64,000 bases of DNA from Leptospiraceae bacterium (GCA_024233875.1 JACKPB010000007.1:62001-126000), one strand, 5' to 3'. Numbered from the stretch's first letter, positions 7,614 through 17,717 are shown. The notes: generated by a model not told the origin, from the sequence alone. Numbers and translations are program-made.

Positions 7614-9542
7614 TTAGGGTTCCAATAAGATTCGATAGGCAACCCGATTGGCTTTCTCTTTTTCATCCGGATTGGTAGAACTTGAGGATCCATAACCTTT
7701 TACTAAAATTCTATTGGGGGCTATTTCCATTTTGACCAGAGCTTTTTTGATCGCTTCGGCGCGCTGGGTACTCAGATCCAAGTTTTGTTCTTCCTGCTTA
7801 TTTGATGTAACAAATGCTCTAATCTCAATCTGTAGATCAGGATTGTCTTTTAAGATCTGAACTACTCTTTCCAGTTCATAGCTAGACTTGGACACCAAAC
7901 TATCCTTTCCTACCTCAAAATAAACATTATTCAGAGCAACTTCCCAACCATTATTGATCGCACTTCCTATCGAGACCAGGCGAAAATCCTGAGTTCTAAT
8001 TGGATCCACCTGACCATTTTTCAAATTGAGCGCAAGACTCAAATTGACATATCCCTTCTTTCTGGCGTAAAACGCATATTCGCTTCCGGAGGGCAGGGAC
8101 ATAAAAAATTCTCCCGTAACCGGACGACTGTTTAGTTTTCCGATGATCTTTCCCGTGTCGAGGTCCTGCCATTCTATCTCAGCCTGAATCGGATTATTGT
8201 ACTCATCCGTTACAATACCCTGAAAGTATTGAACTTCCACTTCGGGTTTGGCTTTTTTGGGTAGAGAGGAAAGTGAGAAAATTTTTGACTGGTTGGGTTT
8301 TTCCTCTCTGGAAAGAAAAGACAAACTCGGTTGTGCTGTGATTTTGAAGCTTAGATCTGAAAATGGTCCATTTATCTGCTTACCGAGATGAACGGGTTCG
8401 GTCCAGTTTTGCCAGGTATCATCAAGTCGGACTGACTTGTAAATATCAAATTCTCCGAGTCCATTGAGTCCATTAGAACTAAAGTATAAGGTCTTACCAT
8501 CTGAATGGAGATAGGGTGTCCGCTCCGAACCGGGTGTGTTTATGATCGGTCCGAGATTGATGGGGGTAGCGTAGGCTCCACTCTCTTCACGAAAGGAAAC
8601 ATAAATGTCTGAATTACCGTTAGTATTTCCGGAATAGTATTCGCCTTTGGCATGATAGTCGAAGTACCCACCGGGTCGATCGCTTACAAAAAGAATCCCC
8701 TTTCCATCCGGAGTCTTCGATGCGTCAAAATCAAAATACTCAGTATTGATGGGTTGACGGAAATGTCGAACATTGGTCCATCCTTTTTCAGTGAGAAAGG
8801 ATGCAAATATGTCTTCCACTCCATAGGAAGATTTGTACCGTCCGGTAATGAAAAGTTCGGTTCCATCCATTGAAATCCCGGAAACAGTTTCATCATCATT
8901 GGAATTGATTGCAGCCAGAGGTCGGGGAGATCCCCAGATATCACCCTCTAGCTTGGATTCATAGATGTCCATCCCTCCCTTTCCTTCCGGTAGATCCAAT
9001 CCGGAAATAAAAACTTTAGTTCCTGTCATTTCCGGAACGGGATAAAAAGATTTATTGAGGAAGTCGGTTCCAATTTCTTCAATCGTGAGTGGTGGCTCAG
9101 GTTCTTTTAAGATAGCTATGATTTTGAGAATGTCTTCTGATTTCTTAGGAAAGAATTTTAAATACTTTTCCCAAATTTTAATGGCTTCATTGTATCGCTT
9201 GTTTTGGATTTCGAAACCTGCAATTTTTTGAATGTACAGATAATTGGCATAACTGGGAGTTGGTTCTTCTCCGAGAATTTTTTTTTGAATTCTCTCGATT
9301 TCTCCCGGGTCATTCAAAAAGGATTGGATATTGACATACTCCTGAAAACTTAGTTCGGATCTCCATTGAAATTCCTGGATACGCTTCTGGCGGAACTCGG
9401 TCAAAAAGGGTGAGAGATTGAGCTCTCCGACCATTGAACCGTTTTTAGATTCTTCTCCGATTTCATCTTCTTTTGGATCTTTTGTTGTCGTCTGACAATC
9501 CCAAAAGAGGAAAAGGAGCAAGAATATGCTGAAAAATTTCAT
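7614..9542 (-). CDS. OmpA-family lipoprotein with PD40 propeller
   Basis: The protein has 642 residues. Its N terminus ends in a lipobox-like FLFWDC, so it is probably lipidated. A helical TPR-like stretch (about 100-145) is followed by PD40/WD40-like blades (about 165-410; SDRPGGYFDYH, LYFSSNGLNGLGEFDIYKS), a small carboxypeptidase-regulatory-like domain, and a C-terminal OmpA domain (about 535-640; VYFEVGKDSL, LSTQRAEAIKKAL). In the OmpA domain the Asp of the peptidoglycan-binding GHTD motif is replaced (AFVTS at that place), while the later Arg is kept, so peptidoglycan binding may be weakened. The start codon overlaps the stop of the upstream histidine kinase (ATGA), so the kinase and this envelope protein are coupled. 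A paralogue lies at 25955-27817. Confidence 0.88.
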   Translation of the reverse strand: MKFFSIFLLLFLFWDCQTTTKDPKEDEIGEESKNGSMVGELNLSPFLTEFRQKRIQEFQWRSELSFQEYVNIQSFLNDPGEIERIQKKILGEEPTPSYANYLYIQKIAGFEIQNKRYNEAIKIWEKYLKFFPKKSEDILKIIAILKEPEPPLTIEEIGTDFLNKSFYPVPEMTGTKVFISGLDLPEGKGGMDIYESKLEGDIWGSPRPLAAINSNDDETVSGISMDGTELFITGRYKSSYGVEDIFASFLTEKGWTNVRHFRQPINTEYFDFDASKTPDGKGILFVSDRPGGYFDYHAKGEYYSGNTNGNSDIYVSFREESGAYATPINLGPIINTPGSERTPYLHSDGKTLYFSSNGLNGLGEFDIYKSVRLDDTWQNWTEPVHLGKQINGPFSDLSFKITAQPSLSFLSREEKPNQSKIFSLSSLPKKAKPEVEVQYFQGIVTDEYNNPIQAEIEWQDLDTGKIIGKLNSRPVTGEFFMSLPSGSEYAFYARKKGYVNLSLALNLKNGQVDPIRTQDFRLVSIGSAINNGWEVALNNVYFEVGKDSLVSKSSYELERVVQILKDNPDLQIEIRAFVTSNKQEEQNLDLSTQRAEAIKKALVKMEIAPNRILVKGYGSSSSTNPDEKEKANRVAYRILLEP

Positions 9543-12340
9543 GATCTTCCCTTCATTTCTTCGATTTTCATACGGATCATCTCAAAACTTATAGGTTTTC
9601 CGATATAATCATCCATTCCGAGTTCTATGTATGAATTCTCAGTCATTGCATTTGCTGTTGTAGCTATAATTTTTGAGTATTTCCGATCTCCCCAATACTC
9701 AATCAGTTTCCTTGTGGCTTCCACACCATCCATTATGGGCATTTGAATATCCATAAAAATTATATCATAATTTTTATGATAAGCCAAATTCAGACATTCC
9801 TGACCATTGTTCGCGATATCAGGACTATGACCTAATTTTTGTAGATATTTCACAATCAATTTTTGGTTTAAAAGATTGTCTTCCACGACCATAATTTTTA
9901 TATCCTTCGTATCGTAAAGCCCCTCTTTTTTAGAAAAAACTTCTCTAGTTTTGACCTTATCCTCAATGCCGGTTGGTATTTCGATAGGGAATTCAATTTT
10001 CACCTTTGTACCTTTATTGACTTCACTCTGAATACTTATTTCTCCACCGAGCAAATGTAGAAGAGATCTCGAGAAGAACAAACCCAGACCGATTCCTTCG
10101 TATTTACGTGAATACTTAGAGGACAATTGGTGAAAAGGTTGATAGATAGATTTCAATTTATCTTCTTCCATTCCAATTCCTGAATCCCGAATTTCACCTA
10201 CGAAATTTAGAGAGAATGTGTTTTCATAAGATTCCACACGTAGTACAATTTCTATCTGTCCTCTCTCGGTAAATTTAACTGCGTTGGATAGGATATTGCC
10301 CAAGATCTGATAAATTTTACTTTCGTCGGATATCACTTCCTCGGGCATATCTTCTAAACCGACTAAGGTAAGCTCTAAGTTTTTGTCTTTAGCAATTGGA
10401 AGATATGTGGTATAGAGCACTTTCATCAGATCCTTGAAAGCAAATCGATGCATCCTTGCCCTCAGTTTACCAACCTGCATCAATCCATAATCAAAAATAG
10501 TAGAGATTTGAGAATTTAAATGCTTTGCATTATTATGAATTGTACTTAAAAATTCCATTTGTTCTGAGTTGAGGTTAGATCTGGAAATCAACTCGGTTAG
10601 ACCTATGATGGCATTGAGGGGCGTTCTCATTTCATGGCTCATGGTCGCCAGAAATTCATCTTTCACACGGTTGGCTGTTTCTAATTTTTCATTGGTAGCC
10701 TGTAGATCCTGTTCAATTTTCTTACGGGAGGAAATATCCCTCCCAACAATTGAAAAGCATATCGTTTCATTGGACTCTCCGGCTACGCGGATGAACAAAA
10801 TATCCATCGGTATGCTATGATTCCCATTCGGGACTTCAATTTCTTCAGAATAAAAATTGTTTTTAAAAATATTCTTCCAAATTCTCTTTTTTAATTTTTC
10901 ATTTCCATAAAGAAAAGGTAAGGAGTAGATGGGATTTTTTAATTTAAGGGTTTCATGAAATAATTTCTCAAATTCAATGTTTGCAAATATTATCTGACCC
11001 TGAGAATCCGTAATACAAATATATTCTTTTGAGTATCGGAGTGTGGAAACTAGTCTCTTTTGCTCCTGAAGCAATAATTGAATTTGTTCTGTTCTCTCCA
11101 AGACTTGCTTCTCAAGTCTTTCCGAAAACAAATCCAATTCATTTATAGATTGAGTAGAATCAGATACAACAACGTATGACATCAAAAGAATTCCAAACGT
11201 CATACCAAAAGGCAGAACCTTAAAACTCAAAACCGAAATCTCGGTATATGAAAAACTATCCAGAATCACACATAGCAATATCACCAACACAATGATTAGA
11301 AATGGTAGAGAATGTTTTTTCTTCTGAATCAATGCAAGAAGAACTGTCAGAAATGAATAGGTAATACCGGGAATTAGAAGAATATAAAACAAAATTACCC
11401 TGGATAAAAAATCCAGATTACCCGGAATCAAATTAACGAATACATTTAAGAGAAATATGAAAAAGAGTATAGAATAAATTTTTTGACTCAATTTCAATCT
11501 AAAAAATTTATCAAGAAAAGTTGTGAAAAAAAATGTACTAAAACTTAAAAAAATATGAATCACCGAAAACATCAAATCCCAAGAAATATAGAAGGGACTT
11601 AGAAGAATGAACTCTCTTTCTCCGGTGAATAGATTGAAACTGGATATAGAAATACAAAAGATTGCAAAATGAATAAGAGTAATTGCTTTATTTCTAAACA
11701 AAAAAATCACCAGGTGATACAAGCCGACCATAAATGCAATCCCGGAAAAGAAAATATCATAGCTAATCTTACGCAAATACTGTAAGTCCAGATTGGCGTG
11801 ATTTCCTATATAAATTTCATTTTTCATTCCACCGATATAATATCGAAAATTAGAAACATGCACAATCAAATCCAACTCCCTATCTTCTGAATCTTTCACC
11901 TGAAAGATAGCAGGAGAAGTTGCTTCGATTGTATTTTCTTCAGTTTTTCCGGGACTCCCCATTCTGCCGATTTCTAATCCATTCGCATAGATTCTGGCAG
12001 AAGTTAGCGGGTCGTTGAATTTCAAACTAATATTTTGAATTTTACCGGGAAGATGAATCTTCATCCGGAAAGTAGCTATTCCTACGGGAGGAAAGCGATT
12101 ATTGTATGTCCAGGCCACACCTGTTTTGATATGCTCTTTCTGATTTTCATAAAGATGTATCTCACCGGGAAGGATGTGTTTTCCCCAGTAGATGTCCCAA
12201 TAACCTTTGATTGGCTGTATGGAAGTATTTGGATTTAAAAAGAAATGTCCTTTTTCATTAGAAGAATGTTCACCGGAATCACAATGATTGAAAAATATCA
12301 GTACAAATATGATTATGAATCTTTTGAGAACATTCTTCAT
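9539..12340 (-). CDS. 7TMR-DISM hybrid sensor histidine kinase with PAS and receiver domains
   Basis: The protein has 933 residues. The N terminus has a lipobox-like FFNHC, then a beta-sandwich extracytoplasmic region (about 30-180), seven hydrophobic segments (about 190-400; 7TMR-DISM type), a coiled coil, a PAS domain (about 430-545), HisKA with ATMSHEMRTPLNAIIGL, HATPase with GNILSNAVKF, RDSGIGM and GIGLGLFFS, and a C-terminal receiver (IMVVEDNLLNQ, IIFMDIQMPIMDG). All kinase and receiver catalytic residues are present. Carbohydrate or envelope ligands are typical for this sensor class; the ligand here is unknown. It lies 14 bases after the preceding gene and overlaps the OmpA gene that follows, inside a five-gene run with the photolyase. 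Confidence 0.9.
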   Translation of the reverse strand: MKNVLKRFIIIFVLIFFNHCDSGEHSSNEKGHFFLNPNTSIQPIKGYWDIYWGKHILPGEIHLYENQKEHIKTGVAWTYNNRFPPVGIATFRMKIHLPGKIQNISLKFNDPLTSARIYANGLEIGRMGSPGKTEENTIEATSPAIFQVKDSEDRELDLIVHVSNFRYYIGGMKNEIYIGNHANLDLQYLRKISYDIFFSGIAFMVGLYHLVIFLFRNKAITLIHFAIFCISISSFNLFTGEREFILLSPFYISWDLMFSVIHIFLSFSTFFFTTFLDKFFRLKLSQKIYSILFFIFLLNVFVNLIPGNLDFLSRVILFYILLIPGITYSFLTVLLALIQKKKHSLPFLIIVLVILLCVILDSFSYTEISVLSFKVLPFGMTFGILLMSYVVVSDSTQSINELDLFSERLEKQVLERTEQIQLLLQEQKRLVSTLRYSKEYICITDSQGQIIFANIEFEKLFHETLKLKNPIYSLPFLYGNEKLKKRIWKNIFKNNFYSEEIEVPNGNHSIPMDILFIRVAGESNETICFSIVGRDISSRKKIEQDLQATNEKLETANRVKDEFLATMSHEMRTPLNAIIGLTELISRSNLNSEQMEFLSTIHNNAKHLNSQISTIFDYGLMQVGKLRARMHRFAFKDLMKVLYTTYLPIAKDKNLELTLVGLEDMPEEVISDESKIYQILGNILSNAVKFTERGQIEIVLRVESYENTFSLNFVGEIRDSGIGMEEDKLKSIYQPFHQLSSKYSRKYEGIGLGLFFSRSLLHLLGGEISIQSEVNKGTKVKIEFPIEIPTGIEDKVKTREVFSKKEGLYDTKDIKIMVVEDNLLNQKLIVKYLQKLGHSPDIANNGQECLNLAYHKNYDIIFMDIQMPIMDGVEATRKLIEYWGDRKYSKIIATTANAMTENSYIELGMDDYIGKPISFEMIRMKIEEMKGRS

Positions 12341-12354
12341 GGAAAAACTCTAGA

Positions 12355-13365
12355 TCAAATCATACTATCCAATTTATCAGAGAAATAAAATTCGTGATAC
12401 CTCTTTGTTAGCCATTCCTTATAGTACAATCTTATACTTTCATTGTCCAGAGCTGAAACGAGGAGAGGTGTAGAGTAGTTTATGATCCACTCTTTTTCTA
12501 TACTCAGCTCCTTCAAAATCTCAGATATAGTTTTGTCTCCATACAATACATAAAATCTTTCCCAATGATGAAGGGTAAATCTCTCAACAAATTTGGACTT
12601 TTTTAGATGCTCCCAAAATATAGGCATTCTTTGAATGTATTTTATGACTTCCTCTTCGGGTAGCATGGACTTGATCTCCGGAATGGATATTTTTTCCATA
12701 GTTTCCCAGATCTCATTCAAAAGATCATCCATATTTTTATTGGAATCCAATTCTTCTAAAATCAATTCCTCGCTCTGTTTGATCCTCCCGGCTATTGAAT
12801 TTCGTAGAAATTCAGTAATTGTAGTATCAAAATTCCCCTGCATTCCGGGAAGGTTGTTTAAAAAATCCTGACCGATCTTGAAAAATGAAGTAGCCAGGGG
12901 ATTGTCTTTAGTCAGAGGATTTTGAACCAGAAAGTCTTTGATGGCCGCATAAATAATCCCTGTCATCATGCGTGAATATGCGGAGGAATGAACTACAAAA
13001 TTTATAACCTTTTCTCTTGCCTTCTTCAAACCTACAGCATCGCGTACTACTTTAAAAAATTCATCTTTATCAATAACTTCAGATATTGATTTAATATCCT
13101 CCGAGAGAAATTCATAATTTACCTTTATAGCTTTTCTGAGGAGTTCGATCACCTCTTCATTCAAAGAATTATTTTCGATAAGATATTGAATCCTTTCTTT
13201 GGACTTTTCCGGTGGAAAGATTTGAGAGACTTTTTTGTCCATTGAGTAATCGAGTAGATTCGACAACTCTTTTCTGATTGATGAGTCAATATTTTCTGAA
13301 TTGAATTTATCCAATTCAAATTGAATATGTGCATCTAGTAATTTTTGCCTTAATGTATTATCCAA
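12355..13365 (-). CDS. Conserved-looking protein of unknown function, photolyase operon
   Basis: The protein has 336 residues and is acidic and almost entirely helical by composition. It has no signal peptide and no clear membrane segment, though a moderately hydrophobic stretch lies around YSRMMTGIIYAAIKDFL. I recognise no domain. The start overlaps the end of the photolyase gene by 8 bases and the stop lies 14 bases before the histidine kinase, so co-expression with both is very likely. A cytoplasmic adaptor between the sensor kinase and another component is possible, but nothing in the sequence shows it. Confidence 0.8.
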   Translation of the reverse strand: MDNTLRQKLLDAHIQFELDKFNSENIDSSIRKELSNLLDYSMDKKVSQIFPPEKSKERIQYLIENNSLNEEVIELLRKAIKVNYEFLSEDIKSISEVIDKDEFFKVVRDAVGLKKAREKVINFVVHSSAYSRMMTGIIYAAIKDFLVQNPLTKDNPLATSFFKIGQDFLNNLPGMQGNFDTTITEFLRNSIAGRIKQSEELILEELDSNKNMDDLLNEIWETMEKISIPEIKSMLPEEEVIKYIQRMPIFWEHLKKSKFVERFTLHHWERFYVLYGDKTISEILKELSIEKEWIINYSTPLLVSALDNESIRLYYKEWLTKRYHEFYFSDKLDSMI

Positions 13366-14881
13366 ACAGGTTTCCCTCCCCGGGGGTTATTGATTTTATG
13401 TATTCTAAATACGGTTTGACTTTAAACTTTTTTTTGGTTGAATCGGAAGACATGTAACGAATTGTTCCAAATACATTTCTCTCCGGATACCAGGGCCTAT
13501 CAAAAAGCCCAAAACTCCAGAGAATTCCTGTGTAAGAATTGGGATCCCTTCCGTCGTATGCATATTTATTATTTAAATCTTCTAAATATTCATAAGCTGT
13601 GGCATAGTCTTTTGTCCATTCTATAATTTTTTTTGCCCAGAGCATCCTGAGATAATTATGCATCCTCCCGGTATGTACCAATTCCAGCTGAGCGGCATTC
13701 CAGAGTTCATCATGAGTTTTGGCTTTTTCCAGGTCTTTCTTTGAATAGAGATATTCTCTCTTGTCCCTGTTGTGTTTTTTTAAATTTTCCTGCAGCCAAT
13801 TCGGTAGTACGGATAGACCTTTCCGGAATTCCGGTTTTTTGAAAAAGAAAAGATATCCAATATCCCGCCAGGTAAGTAGTTCATCCAGAAAAGAATTGAT
13901 AGAATCATTTTCATGAAAATAACCTTCTCTCTTTCCCCTGCTGGACTCGTTGAGTAAATCGGGGGCCCAGATAGACTTTCTTTTGTAATTCAGAACTTTT
14001 TCCAAAATTTCATCAATAGATATGTTTCCGAAATGCAAATAAGGCGAGAGAAGACTGGAAGAGCCTTCCTCGGGAGATGAGGGTATTGAGCGTTGGGTGG
14101 CATAATCATTTACTTTTTTCGAAATAAATTCATCCAGAATTCGGAGAGCTTCCTTTCTCCCCCCCCGGATTCCCTTTACTGAAGGTACACTGCTCTCAAA
14201 ACGGGAATCCTGAAGAGCTTCCCGAATAGATTTCTCCGTACATGGAAATATACTGTCACGATACTTATTCAAACTCTCCGGATTCAAAGCGGGAATCTTC
14301 TTAAGATCGGATTTGCTTATTTTGATAGATTTATGTATATATGATGATGGGAAGAGTTTGTGTACACGAAATCTCAATATCCTAGCAGCTCCTGCTACAT
14401 CACCGTAATTTGCAAGTGGGATGATACCATTAGAATCAACAGCAAATAATGCACATTGAATTCGACTGCTTAGTTTTGAAATTTGAATAGGTGTAATAAA
14501 AGCAGGAAAGTCATCAGTAACGACCATACATGCTTTTTGAGACAATTCAAAAAGTATCTTATTGCGTGATACTTTTGAGGTTTCCACATAGGGCAAATAA
14601 GCCAGACCGAGTTCTTTGGCTTCCTGCTTATTGTCCAGGTATCCTTCGAGAATAAACTGATGAATTCGTTCGGATGACCAGGGGTAATCCATACGAAGAC
14701 CTTCATAAATCAAAATTGGCTTTTTTAATCTTTCAGCCTCTGAAAGAGCAAACTCAAGAGCATGATTGTATTGCAGTCGTCTATAAGCCTGCATCCAATA
14801 CAAAACATACTCTCCATCTGCATGGATAGCAACACGATTTACATCCCGAACACGAATAGAATTATAATCTGAAAATTTCAT
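13358..14881 (-). CDS. phr: Deoxyribodipyrimidine photolyase, class II type
   Basis: The protein has 507 residues. It would use FAD and blue/near-UV light to split cyclobutane pyrimidine dimers in DNA. An N-terminal photolyase alpha/beta domain (VLYWMQAYRRLQYNHAL, about 26-42) is followed by the helical FAD-binding domain with SPYLHFGNIS, FLDELLTWRD, ELVHTGRMHNYLRMLWAKKI and YDGRDPNSYTGILWSFGLFD, which fit class II enzymes. Length is slightly above the usual 440-480. The gene follows the MCE gene by 2 bases and overlaps the next gene, so it sits in an operon with a sensor kinase and OmpA protein, an unusual setting for a repair enzyme. Confidence 0.92.
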   Translation of the reverse strand: MKFSDYNSIRVRDVNRVAIHADGEYVLYWMQAYRRLQYNHALEFALSEAERLKKPILIYEGLRMDYPWSSERIHQFILEGYLDNKQEAKELGLAYLPYVETSKVSRNKILFELSQKACMVVTDDFPAFITPIQISKLSSRIQCALFAVDSNGIIPLANYGDVAGAARILRFRVHKLFPSSYIHKSIKISKSDLKKIPALNPESLNKYRDSIFPCTEKSIREALQDSRFESSVPSVKGIRGGRKEALRILDEFISKKVNDYATQRSIPSSPEEGSSSLLSPYLHFGNISIDEILEKVLNYKRKSIWAPDLLNESSRGKREGYFHENDSINSFLDELLTWRDIGYLFFFKKPEFRKGLSVLPNWLQENLKKHNRDKREYLYSKKDLEKAKTHDELWNAAQLELVHTGRMHNYLRMLWAKKIIEWTKDYATAYEYLEDLNNKYAYDGRDPNSYTGILWSFGLFDRPWYPERNVFGTIRYMSSDSTKKKFKVKPYLEYIKSITPGEGNLFG

Positions 14882-14883
14882 AA

Positions 14884-15639
14884 CTACTGACTTAATATAT
14901 TGATTCCCATTATATTTAGAAAGACACTCATTGTAAAAGGTAGAATCGACGAATCAACGTCACGATTCATCTCAACATATCTTCTTCCTTCTGTAGCAAT
15001 AAGGGCTACATCACCTGTCGTGTCACGTAAATTTTCATACATTTCTTCTGAATTGATTAGCAGTGGTACGGTCCCTTTTTTTCCTTTCAATTTCTCAGAA
15101 ACACTTCTTAAGTTTTTGACTGTTGTTCTCAAATCCTTTCGGTTTTCATCAATCAATACAAATGATCCCGAAAAAAAATCATCATAATAGCGTGCCGAGG
15201 GAGAATCATAATTGTGCTTTTCTGTGTAAGAAAAAGTTGGATGAAAAAGTGAACTTTCCTCACCACGAAAATCACCGGGATTTATGTCGATCGTCCTCGC
15301 TGAAAATACAGTCTTGGACTTGAAGGAGATATTGTAATTGTCCCAGAGAGTCACCGGTTGATTCAAAATCACTAAGATTTCTACAGCCTTTTCATCCTGC
15401 GGTGAAAGAAAACGTCTATCGGGGACTCTGGAGATGGGAACTTCCCGCAGTGATTTGACTTTTCCTGATTCGATTCCTAAAACCGAAACCTCTGTCCCCT
15501 CCCGAATTCCATCTGCTCTAGGAAAATAGATTTTCATTTTGTAGGGGAAGTTTGATTTTTCATTTTCTTTTTCGATGACCGTAAAATAGAAAATCCCTCC
15601 CAAAAAAAGAAAAAATAGAACTCCAACTATCTTAATCAT
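14884..15639 (-). CDS. MCE/MlaD-domain protein
   Basis: The protein has 251 residues. One N-terminal transmembrane anchor (about 4-20) is followed by an MCE domain: YFPRADGIREGTEVSVLGIE and GKVKSLREVP are typical. The family forms hexameric rings that shuttle lipids between inner and outer membranes with an Mla-type ABC transporter. No mlaE or mlaF homologue is adjacent, so either it works with a transporter encoded elsewhere or it serves a different role. It is the first gene of the leftward run leading to the photolyase (2-base gap). The 206 bases upstream presumably hold the operon promoter, but I cannot pick convincing boxes. Confidence 0.8.
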   Translation of the reverse strand: MIKIVGVLFFLFLGGIFYFTVIEKENEKSNFPYKMKIYFPRADGIREGTEVSVLGIESGKVKSLREVPISRVPDRRFLSPQDEKAVEILVILNQPVTLWDNYNISFKSKTVFSARTIDINPGDFRGEESSLFHPTFSYTEKHNYDSPSARYYDDFFSGSFVLIDENRKDLRTTVKNLRSVSEKLKGKKGTVPLLINSEEMYENLRDTTGDVALIATEGRRYVEMNRDVDSSILPFTMSVFLNIMGINILSQ

Positions 15640-15845
15640 TTCTGTAACTCACTTTGATTCATGCCATCCCAAGCAAGCATGATGATTTTAAAGAATTAAA
15701 AATCCATTTGCTTCAGAATACGATTGTATATTCGAAGACAGATACTTCGGAACGTCACAAATTCTATTGAAGATAGAAGTCGGGTAAAGAAATTTTTATA
15801 TATTTTTTACAAAAAACGAAACCTAGATTTCAATACAAATTCATC

Positions 15846-16850
15846 TCATTTTCTAAAATCAACAACAGCCCGATAGCGAATCGAATTGTTTTTGACTTTT
15901 TCTATAGCGAGATTGATTTCATCTTTGGAAAATTCTTCTACAACCGGGAAGATCTCATGTTCTGCTGAAATCCTGAGCATTTCATTCATAATGAACCGAC
16001 CACCTATAGGACTTGCAGTGATTTTTTTTCTTTTGGCAAGAAGTTGACCTACGTGAATTTTGAGTGGTGATGCGGGAACTCCGACAAAAGAAAGCGTACC
16101 ATCCGAATCCAATTGATTGAGAAAGTAACTCCAATCCAGATCATTATGTGTAGTATTTAAAATAATATTGCATTTCTCACGGAGTTGGTCTTTGGAAGTT
16201 GGGTTGAGAACTACATCATGTGCTCCGAGATTCACAGCGAATTCAGCTTTGTCAGGACTGGTTGTGAAGGCTGTAACACGATTGCCGAGTTTGGAAGCAA
16301 ACTGAATGGCGAGATGCCCGAGTCCGCCCACACCTATCACCCCCACTCTTCCTCCCGAGCCCATTCCTGCTGAAACCAGAGCCGAGTACACTGTGATCCC
16401 CGCACAGAGAAGTGGTGACGCATGGATGCTATCTATCGCATCGGGAATCTTGAACGCGAATCGACTATCTACCTGAATATGATCTGCAAATCCTCCATGT
16501 CTTCCTACTATGGTTGCTTTGTTTTCCGAACAGAGGTTTTCATCCCCCCTGAGACAATCCGGGCATTCCATACATGCTTCTGATTGCCAACCCACTCCAA
16601 CACGATCTCCGACTTTCAAATGATGAACCATCTTACCCACTTCTACAATCCTTCCCACAACCTCATGACCGGGAACGAGGGGATACTTTGAAATCCTCCA
16701 ATTGTTTTCAATCATATGGAGATCACTGTGACAAATCCCGCAGGTGGTTACTTTTATCCGACAATCCATCGGACCCGGTTCTTCGGATTCAAATGTATAG
16801 GGAGTCAATTTTTCATTTTTAGATAGAGAAGCGTAAGAGTTGAAGATCAT
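15846..16850 (-). CDS. Zinc-dependent alcohol dehydrogenase, YahK/cinnamyl-alcohol type
   Basis: The protein has about 334 residues from the chosen ATG. It is a medium-chain dehydrogenase that oxidises alcohols or reduces aldehydes with NAD(P). Catalytic zinc ligands appear in TTCGICHSDLHM and VPGHEVVGRIVEVG. Structural zinc cysteines are in ACMECPDCLRGDENLC, and the nucleotide-binding motif is GVIGVGGLGHLAIQFA. The frame is open to 16925, but AAGGATTTTACT precedes the ATG at 16850 and homology starts there. The gap to the next leftward gene upstream is only one base from the longest frame, so the promoter may lie within 16851-16926. Confidence 0.9.
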   Translation of the reverse strand: MIFNSYASLSKNEKLTPYTFESEEPGPMDCRIKVTTCGICHSDLHMIENNWRISKYPLVPGHEVVGRIVEVGKMVHHLKVGDRVGVGWQSEACMECPDCLRGDENLCSENKATIVGRHGGFADHIQVDSRFAFKIPDAIDSIHASPLLCAGITVYSALVSAGMGSGGRVGVIGVGGLGHLAIQFASKLGNRVTAFTTSPDKAEFAVNLGAHDVVLNPTSKDQLREKCNIILNTTHNDLDWSYFLNQLDSDGTLSFVGVPASPLKIHVGQLLAKRKKITASPIGGRFIMNEMLRISAEHEIFPVVEEFSKDEINLAIEKVKNNSIRYRAVVDFRK

Positions 16851-16926
16851 AGTAAAATCCTTTCTTGGATGATTTTTCAAGATAAAAAAATATGCAAGAG
16901 ATATTTTAGAATCATATCTTTGCAAT

Positions 16927-17661
16927 TCAATTCAATTTTTCTAAAATATCCAAAAGATAAGGAGGATAAATTTCTCTCTGACTATCTCTCCAATTAGAAA
17001 GAAGATTTCCCCAAATTATAAAATATATTCCATAAATTCTTTTCATAATACGATACTTCTCCGAAGTCTCAGCTATTTTTTTTGTTCCATTTGAGTTGTA
17101 ATACTCTCCCTTAAATACAATGGAAAGATGCGATGTCCAGGGAACAATCCCCAGGGTCAGGATAGAAATCAATAGATGGGAGACATTTCTTGAACTCATA
17201 AAAAGATTGCTACTGTCCCAGACCTGAAACTCCCTGAGTAAGATCAGATTCTGAAAGTTTGATTCGTATTTTAGAAATTCAGAATATTCCTCATCCGATT
17301 GAAATGGTAGATAAATCAATCCATTTTTTCTTTTTTCAAGTGTAAAAAAATTACCGGGATCTTTTATATCCAACCTCGGTTTTGAGATACCGAAGTAATC
17401 TTCAATCGCTAAATAAAGAGATCGGGATTTCGAATCCAATTCGACAGGATAGAAATCAGAGGACTCCTTATCACAGACTTCTTTTCCTGACTCGTCCTTA
17501 GTCTTTTCTCCCAGACATCTACTCTGAAAGCTTAAGACAATCAACCTGGTTCTATCGGGAAAATTAATATTCTTTTTTTGAGAGTATTCGTTTACTTCTT
17601 CTATACTTTCAAGAAAACAATTGCTTAAAGAAAGAGTAAGGAGGAAAATTAAGTATTTCAT
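16927..17661 (-). CDS. Putative lipoprotein of unknown function
   Basis: The protein has 244 residues. MKYLIFLLTLSLSNC is a short signal sequence ending in a spirochaete-style lipobox, so export and lipidation are likely. The body has one moderately hydrophobic stretch (LLISILTLGIVPW, about 165-177) and a late aromatic one (YGIYFIIWGNLL). I recognise no family. Genes of this layout are common as single lipoproteins in leptospires. The start lies about 60 bases beyond the broken PKD-domain gene. Confidence 0.7.
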   Translation of the reverse strand: MKYLIFLLTLSLSNCFLESIEEVNEYSQKKNINFPDRTRLIVLSFQSRCLGEKTKDESGKEVCDKESSDFYPVELDSKSRSLYLAIEDYFGISKPRLDIKDPGNFFTLEKRKNGLIYLPFQSDEEYSEFLKYESNFQNLILLREFQVWDSSNLFMSSRNVSHLLISILTLGIVPWTSHLSIVFKGEYYNSNGTKKIAETSEKYRIMKRIYGIYFIIWGNLLSNWRDSQREIYPPYLLDILEKLN

Positions 17662-17717
17662 AAGTCCAGAATCTCATTGAAACCAAAGAGGTTCAATGAA
17701 AAATGAGGATGACTTCG

